NCBI GenBank assembly: GCA_014650415.1
Contig: BMUX01000010.1
Span: 1-64,000 of the forward strand
Length of the DNA stretch: 64,000 nucleotides
DNA from: Streptomyces spiroverticillatus
GTDB taxonomy: Bacteria > Actinomycetota > Actinomycetes > Streptomycetales > Streptomycetaceae
Direction of reading: 5' to 3'
The position numbers and the translations under genes are program-made. The notes under the pieces were generated by a model. It worked only from the letters and a program-made list of their open reading frames with translations. It searched no databases and was not told where the DNA came from. This document shows positions 42,279 through 50,937 of the stretch, piece after piece (the stretch's first letter is position 1; each line of letters begins with the position of its first letter).

Positions 42279-42638
42279 ATGACGTCACCGACGACACCCG
42301 AACGCAAGGGCCACCGCATCACCGTCGAGCAGGGCACGACGCATGTCCGTGTCGTACGGGACGGGCAGCTGCTGGCCGAGAGCCGCCGCCCGCTCCTCCT
42401 GCGCGAAACCGGCCTGCCCGTCCGCTACTACCTCCCGCCCGAGGACGTCCGCACCGACCTCCTCACCCCCTCCGACACCTCGACCCACTGCCCCTTCAAG
42501 GGCGACGCGTCGTACTGGTCGGTGCCGGGCGCGGCCGACCTGGTGTGGGCGTACCAGAACCCGATCCCCGAAGTCGCCGAGATCAAGGGCCACTTCTCCT
42601 TCTACGACACCGAAGTCGTCAGCCCCGACGGCAACTGA
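42279..42638 (+). CDS. DUF427 single-domain protein
   Basis: A 119-residue DUF427 protein with the usual signatures: VVRDGQLLAESRRPLLLRET, GLPVRYYLPPEDV and THCPFKGDASYW. It begins seven bases after the stop of the erythromycin-esterase gene and is surely co-transcribed with it. Function unknown; a structural role in small-molecule binding is plausible from the beta-roll fold. A double-domain relative is at 10105-10884. Confidence 0.88.
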   Translation: MTSPTTPERKGHRITVEQGTTHVRVVRDGQLLAESRRPLLLRETGLPVRYYLPPEDVRTDLLTPSDTSTHCPFKGDASYWSVPGAADLVWAYQNPIPEVAEIKGHFSFYDTEVVSPDGN

Positions 42639-42651
42639 GCGCACACACGGA

Positions 42652-42686
42652 CAGAGGGCCTCCCGATGGATTCGGGAGGCCCTCTG
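42652..42686. terminator. Strong bidirectional terminator
   Basis: CAGAGGGCCTCCCGA (42652-42666) and TCGGGAGGCCCTCTG (42672-42686) form a perfect 15-bp stem with a 5-nt loop between the convergent DUF427 and chaplin genes. Just downstream (42689-42748) a segment with CAGCTATGCCG and TGTCAGA is imperfectly repeated twice, about 34 bp apart. Confidence 0.92.
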
Positions 42687-42742
42687 CGTCAGCTATGCCG
42701 GGCGTGTCAGAAGCGCGAGACGTGCCAGCTATGCCGCACATG

Positions 42743-42988
42743 TCAGACGTTCGACGACTCGTTGCCGAAGGTCGGGTTCAGGGCGCCGATCACGTTGACG
42801 GTGTTGCCCGTGGCGTTCACCGGGACGTGGATCGGGGCCTGGACCAGGTTGCCGGAGACGACGCCGGGGGACTGGACGGCCTTGCCGTTGGCGTCGGAGC
42901 CGCTGGCGGCCGAGGCGGCGCCCGCACCGGCGGCGATCATTCCACCGGCGACCATGGTGACGGCAACGGCCTTGTTGAGCTTGTTCAT
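42743..42988 (-). CDS. Short chaplin without cysteines
   Basis: An 81-residue secreted protein with a signal peptide (KAVAVTMVAGGMIAAGAGAASA, cleavage about residue 27) and one chaplin domain (GVVSGNLVQAPIHVPVNATG, NTVNVIGALNPTFGN). Short chaplins self-assemble into the amyloid-like hydrophobic layer on aerial hyphae and spores. Most have two cysteines in this domain; here Ala/Thr and Glu/Ser stand in their places, as in the ChpE type. ATG 42988 follows AGGAGG. The longer frame to 43156 is not needed. Confidence 0.92.
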   Translation of the reverse strand: MNKLNKAVAVTMVAGGMIAAGAGAASAASGSDANGKAVQSPGVVSGNLVQAPIHVPVNATGNTVNVIGALNPTFGNESSNV

Positions 42989-43159
42989 TGGGGGGTCCTC
43001 CTGGTTATTTCTGCGGCCAGCCAGCCGCAGCACACAGGGAAGAACGCGTGAACCCACCGGAGGACACGCACTTTCCGAGATCGTCCGCCGCGGGCCCCCG
43101 TGATCGAACACGACATGCGGTCCTTGATCGAACATCGGGTACGGGGCCGGGCGCACCCC

Positions 43160-44713
43160 TCAACCGTCCCCCGGCAGCACGTCCTTGGCCGCCAGCCGGG
43201 GGCCCGTGAAGCAGAGCCGGTACACGTCGGCCCGGTCCAGGACGCTGCCGTTCGAACGGTAGAACTCGCAGCGCGTACCGGCGGGTCGAGGCGCTGCCCG
43301 CACGCCTTCGGGCACGTAGGCGAACTGCTGACCGGGCAGCCGGTCGGCGAAGGAGTCGCGCGGCTGGCCCGCCCGCAGCGCCGCGTAGTCCGCGGGGCGC
43401 AGTACGGAGCCGGTGAGCTGGTGGGCGAGCGTCGCCGCCGAACCCAGCGCGACCAGCCCGAGCGCGGCCGGCGCCGCGAAGGCCACCGCGAAGCGCCGCC
43501 GGGTGACGCGCCGGGCGGCGGCCAGGCCGTTCTCGCGTACGGGCGGCGACGGCCGAGAGGGAGGGGTTACGTCGTCGGGGAGTGCGGCCAGCATCTCGTA
43601 GCCGCCGTCCCGGTGCCCGGCCCGGAAGGTGCCGCCGACCAGCCGGACCCGCTCGCGCAGCCCGGTGAGGCCGTGGCCGCCGGGGGAGGCGGAGGGGGTG
43701 GGGGCCGGGTTGGTGACGCGTACCGACGTACGGGAATCGCGGTGGTCGACGGAGATCCGGACCGGGCTGCCCGGCGCGTGCTTGAGGGCGTTGGTCAGGG
43801 CTTCCTGGACGACCCGGTACACCGTGCGGTCGACGAGGGGCGCGAGGGACGGGCCGGTGCCGGTGCGGTGCAGGGTGACCGGGGCGCCGGACTCGCGGGC
43901 GCGGGCGACGAGTTGTTCGACGGACTCGGGCGGCGACGTCGGGGAGGGGGCCGCTGCCCGCAGCACGCCGATCGTGTCCCGCAGGTGGTCCACGGCGTCG
44001 GCGACGGCCGTGCGGAGATCGGCGAGGTCCGCGCGGTCGGTGTCGGTGAGGGTGGGGGACAGCTCCAGGGCTCCGGCGCGCAGGGCGACGAGGCTCAGCT
44101 CGTGGCCCAGGGAGTCGTGCATGTCGGCGGCGATGCGCTCGCGTTCCCGCAGCCGGGCCCGTTCGGCGACCGCGCGCTGCCGTTCCTCCAGGGCCTGCGC
44201 CCGGTCCCAGCCGTCCCGTACCAACGCGGCCCTGGCCCGGAGGTACCGCCCGGCCAGCCACGGCAGCAGCAGCGCCAGCGGCACCAGCGACACGGTGTAG
44301 AACCAGTACACCGCGTCCACCCGCAGCACCGCGCACACCGCAAGGTCCACGGCCAGGCAGCCGCCGAGCGCGACCAGCGCGGGCCGCGTGCCGGTCGGCC
44401 CGGTGCCGAGCCGCAGGGTCAGAACCGCCAGCGCCAGCAGGTACGGGCTGCCCGCCGGGACCGGGCCGCTCGCGAGCCCCAGCGCGCAGACCGCGTTGGC
44501 GAGGAGCACGCCGGTACGGGGACGGCTCCGGCTCACGGGCACCGCCACCGCGAGGACCAGCAGCGGCAGGACGAGGTCCCGTACGGGGGAGGGGGCGGCC
44601 CGTTCTCCGTACGCGAAGACGCCCGCGCCCGCGAGGGCGGCCCAGAGGGCGGTGTCCAGGAGGGCGGGCGGCTTCGGCTTCAGTCGTTCGAACACGGGAT
44701 CAGTCTCTGGCAT
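43160..44713 (-). CDS. Sensor histidine kinase with extra C-terminal membrane domain
   Basis: A 517-residue HisKA_3-type kinase. The N-terminal membrane region has about five hydrophobic segments (residues 15-150). The dimerisation/phosphoacceptor motif is RERIAADMHDSLGHELSLVA (His), and the ATP-binding domain has VVQEALTNALKHAPGSPVRI and GGHGLTGLRERVRLVGG. After the catalytic domain an unusual extension contains another membrane helix (VAFAAPAALGLVALGSAATL) and about 80 residues, probably extracytoplasmic. ATG 44713 is nine bases downstream of the permease gene stop. The cognate regulator is the divergent gene at 46542. Confidence 0.9.
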   Translation of the reverse strand: MPETDPVFERLKPKPPALLDTALWAALAGAGVFAYGERAAPSPVRDLVLPLLVLAVAVPVSRSRPRTGVLLANAVCALGLASGPVPAGSPYLLALAVLTLRLGTGPTGTRPALVALGGCLAVDLAVCAVLRVDAVYWFYTVSLVPLALLLPWLAGRYLRARAALVRDGWDRAQALEERQRAVAERARLRERERIAADMHDSLGHELSLVALRAGALELSPTLTDTDRADLADLRTAVADAVDHLRDTIGVLRAAAPSPTSPPESVEQLVARARESGAPVTLHRTGTGPSLAPLVDRTVYRVVQEALTNALKHAPGSPVRISVDHRDSRTSVRVTNPAPTPSASPGGHGLTGLRERVRLVGGTFRAGHRDGGYEMLAALPDDVTPPSRPSPPVRENGLAAARRVTRRRFAVAFAAPAALGLVALGSAATLAHQLTGSVLRPADYAALRAGQPRDSFADRLPGQQFAYVPEGVRAAPRPAGTRCEFYRSNGSVLDRADVYRLCFTGPRLAAKDVLPGDG

Positions 44714-44721
44714 CCGCCTTC

Positions 44722-45483
44722 TCAGGCGTCCCGGCGGCGCAGCACCACCAGCCCCGCCAGGTGGGCCGCGACCGCCCAGCCGAGCACGATCAGCAGGCCG
44801 ACGGGTGCGGGGTAGGGGGTGTCGCCGCCGCGCATGAAGTACGTCCCGGCGGTCTGCGGCAGGAGGTCGTTGACGGCCGTCAGGAGCGGTCCGCCCAGCC
44901 CGGTACACATCACCGGGAGGCCCGCGACCAGCACCACCAGCACGCTCAACGCCGCGGCGGCCGTCCGCAGCGCGAGGGCCACACCCACGGCCAGCACCGC
45001 GAGCAGCGCGCAGTACACCCCCATGGCCAGCACCTGCGTGGCCGACTGAGCCGCGTCGAAGGTCGCCCGGCCGCCGAACGGGCCCCATGCCACGGCCAGT
45101 CCCACCGCTCCGAAACCGGTCCCGGCCGCGAAGGCCACCGCGGCGGTCACGGCCGACTTGGCGAGGTGCAGCCGGGCCCGCACCGGCACCCACAGGAGCG
45201 AGGCGCGGGCGCTTCCGGTGGCGTACTCGCCGGTCACCGTGGCCATGGCGAGCACGAGGAGCGTGAACTGCCCGAGGGTCAGGGCGGACACCGGCGCGTT
45301 GCCGAGCGGCTGGAGGGGGTGGGCGTTGATGCGGGCGATGGAGGCGTAGTAGAAGGCGAAGACGCCGGTCAGCGCGAGTCCGGCGAGCAGGCAGGCCGTC
45401 GAGGTGCTTACGGACCACAGCTTGGCCCACTCGGAGCCGATCGCCGAGGCGAGGGTGGCCCCCTGTCGCTTCTCCCTGTTCAC
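44722..45483 (-). CDS. ABC transporter permease
   Basis: A 253-residue membrane protein with about six hydrophobic segments (LLAGLALTGVFAFYYASI, LTLGQFTLLVLAMATVTGEY and others), typical of ABC-2-type permeases paired with two-component systems. The GTG start at 45483 overlaps the ATPase stop by four bases, so translation is coupled. It lies nine bases before the histidine kinase gene. It probably exports an antimicrobial or envelope component together with the ATPase. Confidence 0.9.
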   Translation of the reverse strand: MNREKRQGATLASAIGSEWAKLWSVSTSTACLLAGLALTGVFAFYYASIARINAHPLQPLGNAPVSALTLGQFTLLVLAMATVTGEYATGSARASLLWVPVRARLHLAKSAVTAAVAFAAGTGFGAVGLAVAWGPFGGRATFDAAQSATQVLAMGVYCALLAVLAVGVALALRTAAAALSVLVVLVAGLPVMCTGLGGPLLTAVNDLLPQTAGTYFMRGGDTPYPAPVGLLIVLGWAVAAHLAGLVVLRRRDA

Positions 45484-46400
45484 AATCCCGCCTTCGGCTC
45501 GCCGGTCGTCCCGTACTCCACGCTCTGCGCGGTCAGTTCCATGTACGCCTGCTCCAACGAGGCTGTGACGGGGTGCAGTTCGTGCAGTCGTACGCCGATG
45601 TGGTGGGCCAGGTCGCCGACGGCGGCCGAGGTCGTCCCCCGGGCGACGAGCGTGGTCTCGCCGGACACGTCGACGTCGTCCAACTTCCCTGCCAAGAGGC
45701 GGAGTTCCTCGGGTTCGGCCGTCCGTACGTGTACGGAGGCGCTCGCGCTGCGGGCGAGGAGTTCGGCCATGGGGAGGTCCGCCAGCAGGTGGCCCCGCCC
45801 GATGACGACGAGCCGGTCGGCGGTGAGCTGCATCTCGCTCATGAGGTGGCTGGAGAGGAAGACGGTGCGCCCCCGGGCCGCCTGCTCCCGCACCAACTCC
45901 CTCACCCAGCGCACTCCTTCGGGATCGAGGCCGTTCACGGGCTCGTCCAGGACCAGCACCTTCGGGTCGCCGAGCAGGGCGCCCGCGATGCCGAGCCGCT
46001 GGTACATCCCGAGCGAGAACGCTCCGGCCCGCTTCCGTGCCACCTTGGCCAGGCCGACCTGCTCCAGAACCTCGTCCACGCGGCGGACGGGAATGCCGTT
46101 GCTGCGGGCCTGCGAGTTCAGGTGGCCGCGGGCGGAGCGCGCCGGATGCAGGGCCTTCGCGTCGAGCAGTGCGCCCACCTCGCGCAAGGGGCAAGGGAGT
46201 TGGGCGTACGGTCGGCCGTCGATCAGCGCGGTGCCGGCGGTGGGGTGGTCGAGGCCGAGGATCATGCGCATGGTGGTGGACTTCCCGGCGCCGTTCGGGC
46301 CGAGGAAACCGGTCACCCGGCCCTCCTCGACATCGAGCGTCAGATCGTCCACGGCGACGGTCTCGCCATAGCGTTTGGTCAGCCCTCGCAGGGTGATCAC
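45480..46400 (-). CDS. ABC transporter ATP-binding protein
   Basis: A 306-residue ATPase. Walker A is GPNGAGKST, the signature loop FSLGMYQRLGIAGALL, Walker B KVLVLDEPVNGLDPEG, and the switch His lies in FLSSHLMSE. The C-terminal 80 residues are the usual accessory region of bacitracin/nisin-type drug ABC ATPases. It is the first gene of a three-gene unit (ATPase, permease, kinase), divergent from the response regulator at 46542 across 141 bp, which likely holds the promoter that the regulator controls. Confidence 0.95.
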   Translation of the reverse strand: MITLRGLTKRYGETVAVDDLTLDVEEGRVTGFLGPNGAGKSTTMRMILGLDHPTAGTALIDGRPYAQLPCPLREVGALLDAKALHPARSARGHLNSQARSNGIPVRRVDEVLEQVGLAKVARKRAGAFSLGMYQRLGIAGALLGDPKVLVLDEPVNGLDPEGVRWVRELVREQAARGRTVFLSSHLMSEMQLTADRLVVIGRGHLLADLPMAELLARSASASVHVRTAEPEELRLLAGKLDDVDVSGETTLVARGTTSAAVGDLAHHIGVRLHELHPVTASLEQAYMELTAQSVEYGTTGEPKAGL

Positions 46401-46541
46401 AGCAGTTCCTCCGGTGTGGTCGGCACTGCTTCGACGCTAGGTTCCCTGCGTCCGCCACTGCATCGTTCTCAGGTCGGTGACCAGGCCCTTTACTTTCGTC
46501 AGGGGTGTCGGGCGAAAGTCGCGGAGGGCTACGATGCGCCG

Positions 46542-47195
46542 ATGGTTGACGTACTGATCGCGGACGACGAAGCGATGGTCCGGGCCGGGGTCCGGGCGAT
46601 CCTGGCCAGGGACCCGCTCATCGAGGTCGTCGCCGAGGCCGCCGACGGGGCCGGGGCCGTCGAAGCGGTGCGCGCCCACCGGCCGGCGGTGGCCCTGCTC
46701 GACATCCAGATGCCAGGACTCGACGGGATCGCGGCGGCGGCCCGCATCCACCGGGAACTGCCCGGCACGGCGGTGGTCATGCTGACCACCTTCGGCGAGG
46801 ACGACTACATCGCCCGCGCACTGCGCGAGGGCGCCGACGGCTTCCTGCTCAAGGCCGACGACCCGCGCGAACTCCTGCGCGGCGTCCACGCGGTGGCGTC
46901 GGGCGGCGCCTACCTCTCCCCGAGGGTCGCCGCCCGCGTGGTGGCCGGCCTGCGGGTCGGCCGCCCCGCCCCCGACCCGGCATCCGCACCGTCCGCCCTC
47001 ACCTCACGGGAACGCGAAGTCCTCGCCCTGGTCGGGTCCGGCCTGTCGAACGCGGAGATCGGGGTTCAACTCCACCTGGTCGAGGGCACGGTGAAGGCCC
47101 ACGTCAGCGCGATCCTCGCGAAGCTCGGGGTCCGCAACCGGGTCGAGGCGGCGATCACGGCGTACGAGGCCGGGCTGACGGGTCGTCAGCAGTAG
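46542..47195 (+). CDS. NarL/FixJ-type response regulator
   Basis: A 217-residue regulator. The receiver domain has the acidic pair in LIADDEAMVR, phospho-Asp in ALLDIQMPGLDG, Thr in VVMLTTFGED and Lys in GFLLKADD. The C-terminal LuxR HTH is LTSREREVLALVGSGLSNAE followed by LVEGTVKAHVSAILAKLGV. ATG 46542. It is divergent from the ABC/kinase genes and almost certainly partners the kinase at 43160-44713. Confidence 0.94.
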   Translation: MVDVLIADDEAMVRAGVRAILARDPLIEVVAEAADGAGAVEAVRAHRPAVALLDIQMPGLDGIAAAARIHRELPGTAVVMLTTFGEDDYIARALREGADGFLLKADDPRELLRGVHAVASGGAYLSPRVAARVVAGLRVGRPAPDPASAPSALTSREREVLALVGSGLSNAEIGVQLHLVEGTVKAHVSAILAKLGVRNRVEAAITAYEAGLTGRQQ

Positions 47196-47559
47196 CCTCC
47201 TGCCCGGCGCTAACGGGCGGGCAAGGGGGCGGTGTGCCCGATCCGGGCCCACCCTGGGACCGCCCCATGCCCGCACCCGCCGACTCCGGACACGCGCAGC
47301 CCCGGGGCTCTCGGGGCGCCTCCCGGTGCCGGGTGCGTGAAGCTCCGGCCCGCTGGGCCAGGGAGTCCCCAGCCCCGCCCCTTCACCTGAAGCGCTTGGC
47401 CGCGCGGCTGGGTGGGTGGCTGGGCGCGCAGTTCCCCGCGCCCCTGAAGGGGCGCACTCGCGCGGCCGAGCCGCAGATCTCGTACCGCCCCGCGCCCCGG
47501 CGAACGCGCTCGGCCCGCACCCGGCGACGAGGGCCACTTCCGCGCCCGTGCTCAGGCCG
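47196..47559. other. Gap with terminator-like repeat, no gene
   Basis: Some 360 bp downstream of the response regulator without a supported gene. It contains a GCAGTTCCCCGCGCCCCT segment of the kind found many times in Streptomyces genomes, followed by a hairpin (listed separately). Confidence 0.5.
47438..47455. terminator. Hairpin in a common Streptomyces intergenic repeat
   Basis: GCGCCCCT (47438-47445), GA, AGGGGCGC (47448-47455): a perfect 8-bp stem with a 2-nt loop, preceded by GCGCAGTTCCCC. This resembles a dispersed Streptomyces intergenic repeat, which may act as a terminator for the response regulator gene 240 bp upstream. Confidence 0.55.
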
Positions 47560-47715
47560 TTCGGGGTCGGGGCCCGATATCCGTACGGCTTCGCAGTGCG
47601 GCTCGTCCGCGAGGACGGTCGTGTCGCGCCGGACCGCGGCCTCGGTGAAGACCGGGCGCGAGAGTTCGTCGTCGGGCAGGAAGCCGGTGTCGTAGTTGAG
47701 ACCTCGGGCGCGCAC
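47560..47715 (-). pseudogene. Remnant of a conserved Streptomyces protein of unknown function
   Basis: From a GTG at 47715 (GAGGAG upstream) the frame reads RARGLNYDTGFLPDDELSRP then FTEAAVRRDTTVLADEPHCE and AVRISGPDPER. This matches, from memory, the N-terminus of a larger conserved Streptomyces protein (INYDTGF...LHCDAVRI-GDPER). After DPER the match continues only in another frame (LSTGAEVALVAG) and then disappears into the intergenic repeat. So it is a frameshifted, 3'-deleted fragment of about 55 residues. It would be read away from the peptidase gene at 47893. Confidence 0.55.
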
Positions 47716-47892
47716 GGGGAGCTCCTCTTTCGCGGATTCAGTGCGTGTGCCGTACGGATAAGCGAACCGCCCGGGAAGCAATCTGCACAATCGGAGCCGG
47801 CCTCTGCCATGTTTTGTCGGCTTTCGGACCCCGCCGCCCAGTTGGCGCAATACCGGTCGTTCCGTACGACCGGCGTTCCCTACCGTGACTGA

Positions 47893-48876
47893 ATGACCGT
47901 CACTTCATCTGCCTCGGCCCTCTCCTGTCGAGTCGTCAGCCGCACAGTCATCGGTGGGGCAGTGCTGTTGCTCCTGCTGCCCGCGCAGGCGGGATTACTC
48001 ACCTCGTCGGCCTCCGCCGCCCCAGCGGCCGTACCGTCCCGGGCCGCGCTGGCCAAGAAGGTGTCCGCGCGGGCCTGGATCGTCGCGGACGCCCGCACCG
48101 GGCAGGTCCTCGCCGCCCACAACCCGCACGCGAAACTGCCCCCGGCCAGCACCCTGAAGACCCTGTTCGCCCTGACCGCACTGCCCCGCGTGCCCGGCTC
48201 GGCCCTGCGCAAGGTCAGCAAGCAGGACCTGGCGGGGGTCGGCGAGGGCAGCAGCGTGGTCGGTGTGAAGGCCGGACGCACCTACCGCGCGGCCGACCTG
48301 TGGCGGGGCACCTTCCTGCGCTCGGGCAACGACGCCGTGCACGTCCTGGCCGCGATGAACGGCGGCTGGAAGTCCAGCGTCACCCAGATGCAGGCCAAGG
48401 CCCGCGCCCTGGGCGCCCGTAACACCAAGGTCGTCAGCGCCGACGGCTACGACGCGCCGGGCCAGTACTCAACGGCGTACGACCTGGCGCTGTTCGGCCG
48501 CGCCGGCCTGAAGAACAAGTCCTTCGCCCAGTTCGCCGCGACCGCCAGCGCCCGCTTCCCGGACAAGACCCGTACGGACGGCAGCCACATCTCCTCGTAC
48601 GCCATCCAGAACACCAACCGCCTGCTGACCGGCGCCAACGGCATCGGCCGCTACCGGGGCATCGTCGGCATCAAGAACGGCTACACGAGCAAGGCCGGCA
48701 ACACCCTCATCGCCGCCGCCACCCGGGGCAAGCGCACCCTCATCGTCACCGTGCTCAACCCCCAGCAGGGCAACGGCCTCACCGTCTACCGCGAGGCCCG
48801 CGCGCTCCTGGACTGGGGCTTCGGGGCGGCGGGCCGGGTGAAGCCGCTGGGCACCCTCAACCAGCCGGCGTCATGA
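47893..48876 (+). CDS. D-alanyl-D-alanine carboxypeptidase (S11 penicillin-binding protein)
   Basis: A 327-residue exported peptidase. It has a signal peptide (TVIGGAVLLLLLPAQAGLL, then ASA cleavage near residue 43) and the penicillin-fold active-site motifs: SxxK in PPASTLKTLFALTAL (Ser/Lys), SxN in FLRSGNDAVHVLA, and KNG in IVGIKNGYTSKAGNTLIAAA in place of the usual KTG. It trims the terminal D-Ala of peptidoglycan stem peptides. ATG 47893. There is no obvious C-terminal amphipathic anchor. Confidence 0.93.
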   Translation: MTVTSSASALSCRVVSRTVIGGAVLLLLLPAQAGLLTSSASAAPAAVPSRAALAKKVSARAWIVADARTGQVLAAHNPHAKLPPASTLKTLFALTALPRVPGSALRKVSKQDLAGVGEGSSVVGVKAGRTYRAADLWRGTFLRSGNDAVHVLAAMNGGWKSSVTQMQAKARALGARNTKVVSADGYDAPGQYSTAYDLALFGRAGLKNKSFAQFAATASARFPDKTRTDGSHISSYAIQNTNRLLTGANGIGRYRGIVGIKNGYTSKAGNTLIAAATRGKRTLIVTVLNPQQGNGLTVYREARALLDWGFGAAGRVKPLGTLNQPAS

Positions 48877-48949
48877 CGGGCGGGGCGTCCCGGGAAGGGC
48901 CGCCCCGTACCATCGGCAGTTCACCCATGGCCATCACGAAGGGCACGTC

Positions 48950-49918
48950 ATGAGCAACGCCGAGCAGGACCCCGCAGCTGTCGTGTGCGAGCAGGGGTCC
49001 GACGGTACGGCCCCCAAGGTCGAGGTGCTGACCCCGAGGGACGTACCGCTCGGCGGGCCCCGGGCGATGACGGTACGTCGGACGCTTCCGCAGCGGGCCC
49101 GCTCGCTCATCGGCGCCTGGTGCTTCGCCGACCACTACGGCCCCGACGACGTGGCCACATCGGGTGGCATGGACGTGGCGCCCCACCCGCACACCGGCCT
49201 CCAGACCGTCTCCTGGCTCTTCACCGGCGAGATCGAGCACCGCGACAGCCTCGGCACGCACGCCTACGTCCGCCCCGGCGAGCTCAACCTCATGACGAGC
49301 GGGCGCGGCATCAGCCACTCCGAGGTCTCCACCCCGGCCACCACCGTCCTGCACGGCGTCCAGCTCTGGGTCGCCCTCCCGGAGTCCGCCCGCGACACGG
49401 ACCCCGCCTTCGACCACTACGCCCCCGAGCCCGTGCGGGTCTCCGGCGCCGAACTCCGCGTATTCCTGGGTACGTTGGCGGGCGCGACCTCTCCCGTCCC
49501 GACCTTCACCCCCCTCCTCGGCGCCGAGATCCTGCTCCCGCCGCGCGCCGGCCTCACCCTCCCGATCGACCCGGCCTTCGAGCACGGCCTCCTCGTCGAC
49601 CAGGGTCGGGTCCGCCTCTCCGGCACCCTCCTCAACCGCTCGGACCTCGGCCACCTCCCCGAGGGAAATTCCACCCTGACCCTGACCAACGAGTCGGACG
49701 CCATGGCCCGCACGGTCCTGCTGGGCGGCACGCCCTTCGGGGAGCGGGTGATCATGTGGTGGAATTTCGTCGGCCGTACGACGGAGGACATCGCGAAGGC
49801 CCGGGCGGACTGGATGGAGGGCGACCGGTTCGGCGAGGTCCAGGGCTACGGCGGGGCGTCGCTGCCCGCGCCGGAGCTCCCGAACGTGCCGCTGAAGCCG
49901 CGGGGCAACGCGCGCTAG
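48950..49918 (+). CDS. Pirin family protein
   Basis: A 322-residue bicupin. The N-terminal metal-binding cupin shows the ligands in VAPHPHTGLQTVSW (two His) and GRGISHSEV (His and Glu), as in quercetinase-type pirins. The C-terminal cupin is less conserved. Bacterial pirins may oxidise quercetin or modulate metabolic enzymes; the substrate here is unknown. ATG 48950 has only a weak RBS (AAGGGCACGTC). Its TAG stop overlaps the stop of the convergent DUF4331 gene. Confidence 0.9.
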   Translation: MSNAEQDPAAVVCEQGSDGTAPKVEVLTPRDVPLGGPRAMTVRRTLPQRARSLIGAWCFADHYGPDDVATSGGMDVAPHPHTGLQTVSWLFTGEIEHRDSLGTHAYVRPGELNLMTSGRGISHSEVSTPATTVLHGVQLWVALPESARDTDPAFDHYAPEPVRVSGAELRVFLGTLAGATSPVPTFTPLLGAEILLPPRAGLTLPIDPAFEHGLLVDQGRVRLSGTLLNRSDLGHLPEGNSTLTLTNESDAMARTVLLGGTPFGERVIMWWNFVGRTTEDIAKARADWMEGDRFGEVQGYGGASLPAPELPNVPLKPRGNAR

Positions 49919-50871
49919 TGCGGGGTTCCCAGGTACGGGAAGTCCGGGCGCAGGTCGGTGTGGGGGCGCAGTCCGTCGTGCGGGGCGGCACCCCCGGTCA
50001 GTTGGGCGATGCCCATGTTGATGACGTCGTCGGTGAGGTTGCGGCCGTTGGGGAAGCCCTCGGCGCTGGACCGGTCGTACGTCAGGAGGTCGGGAAGCAG
50101 GCTCTCCGCGAGGGCGGTGGCCCGGTCGGCGGGGTGGCCCGCGTGCTCGAAGACGTGGGCGAACTTGGTGAGGAAGCGCTCGCGGTCGTGCGAGGGGTCC
50201 TGCTGGTTCCAGATGCGTTTGTCGTCGTCGCTCAGGTTGAAGGTGGCGTCGACGGCGGGGCGTCCGGCGCGGTCGCCCTGGACCAGGCGGCCGTCGTGCG
50301 GGACCAGGACGCGGGCCCAGATGCCGATGTGCGGGTTCGGGCCGAGGGCGTCGTGGGGGACTTCGAGCACGATGCCGAAGACGTTCTTGTCGGCGAAGAA
50401 GTCCGTGCCGGTCCACTGGAACTTGTCGGCCGCGCCGACGGGGTCGGCGAAGAACGGGTCGCTGCGCAGCCCGGCGAACAGCTTGAAGCCGTCAGCCTCG
50501 GTGATCCGCGGTTCGGGGCCGAAGGTCACCGGGGCGTCGGCGAGGACGGTCTCGCCTGCGGTGAGGTCTGCGGCGGCCGCCCGGCCGGTGGCGCGTTGCA
50601 GGGTCGCGGTCTGCGTGTTGTCGCGTACGGGGGAGAAGCGGACGCGGAAGGCGATGTCGGTGACCGCGTCGGCGTCGGTGTCCACCCCGAACTCGTACAC
50701 CGACTCGTGGTCGACGGCGTCCTCGGTGATCGGCGAGGTCGGGTTGATGTTCATGACGAGGACGGTCCTGCTCGCGTCACCGGGCTTCTGGAACGCGTAG
50801 AGGTCGGTGATGTGGCTCCTGGGGTCCGAGCTGGTGGGGCTGATGCCCAGGCCGGATACGTGGTGCGCCAT
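49915..50871 (-). CDS. DUF4331 family protein
   Basis: A 318-residue protein with the DUF4331 signatures: MAHHVSGLG, then DPRSHITDLYAFQKPGD at the N-terminus, VLVMNINPTSP, DNTQTATLQ, and the C-terminal GRNLTDDVINMGIAQLTGG. Family function is not known. There is no signal peptide. The ATG at 50871 is preceded by a GTGCCG tandem tract (about 50938-50965). The stop codons of this gene and of the pirin gene share bases 49916-49917. Confidence 0.88.
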   Translation of the reverse strand: MAHHVSGLGISPTSSDPRSHITDLYAFQKPGDASRTVLVMNINPTSPITEDAVDHESVYEFGVDTDADAVTDIAFRVRFSPVRDNTQTATLQRATGRAAAADLTAGETVLADAPVTFGPEPRITEADGFKLFAGLRSDPFFADPVGAADKFQWTGTDFFADKNVFGIVLEVPHDALGPNPHIGIWARVLVPHDGRLVQGDRAGRPAVDATFNLSDDDKRIWNQQDPSHDRERFLTKFAHVFEHAGHPADRATALAESLLPDLLTYDRSSAEGFPNGRNLTDDVINMGIAQLTGGAAPHDGLRPHTDLRPDFPYLGTPH

Positions 50872-50937
50872 GGCGGGGTTCCTGTCGGGTCGCGTGGGAG
50901 TGCCGGTGGAATGGCGGTGGTTCGGTGCGGCGGATGC

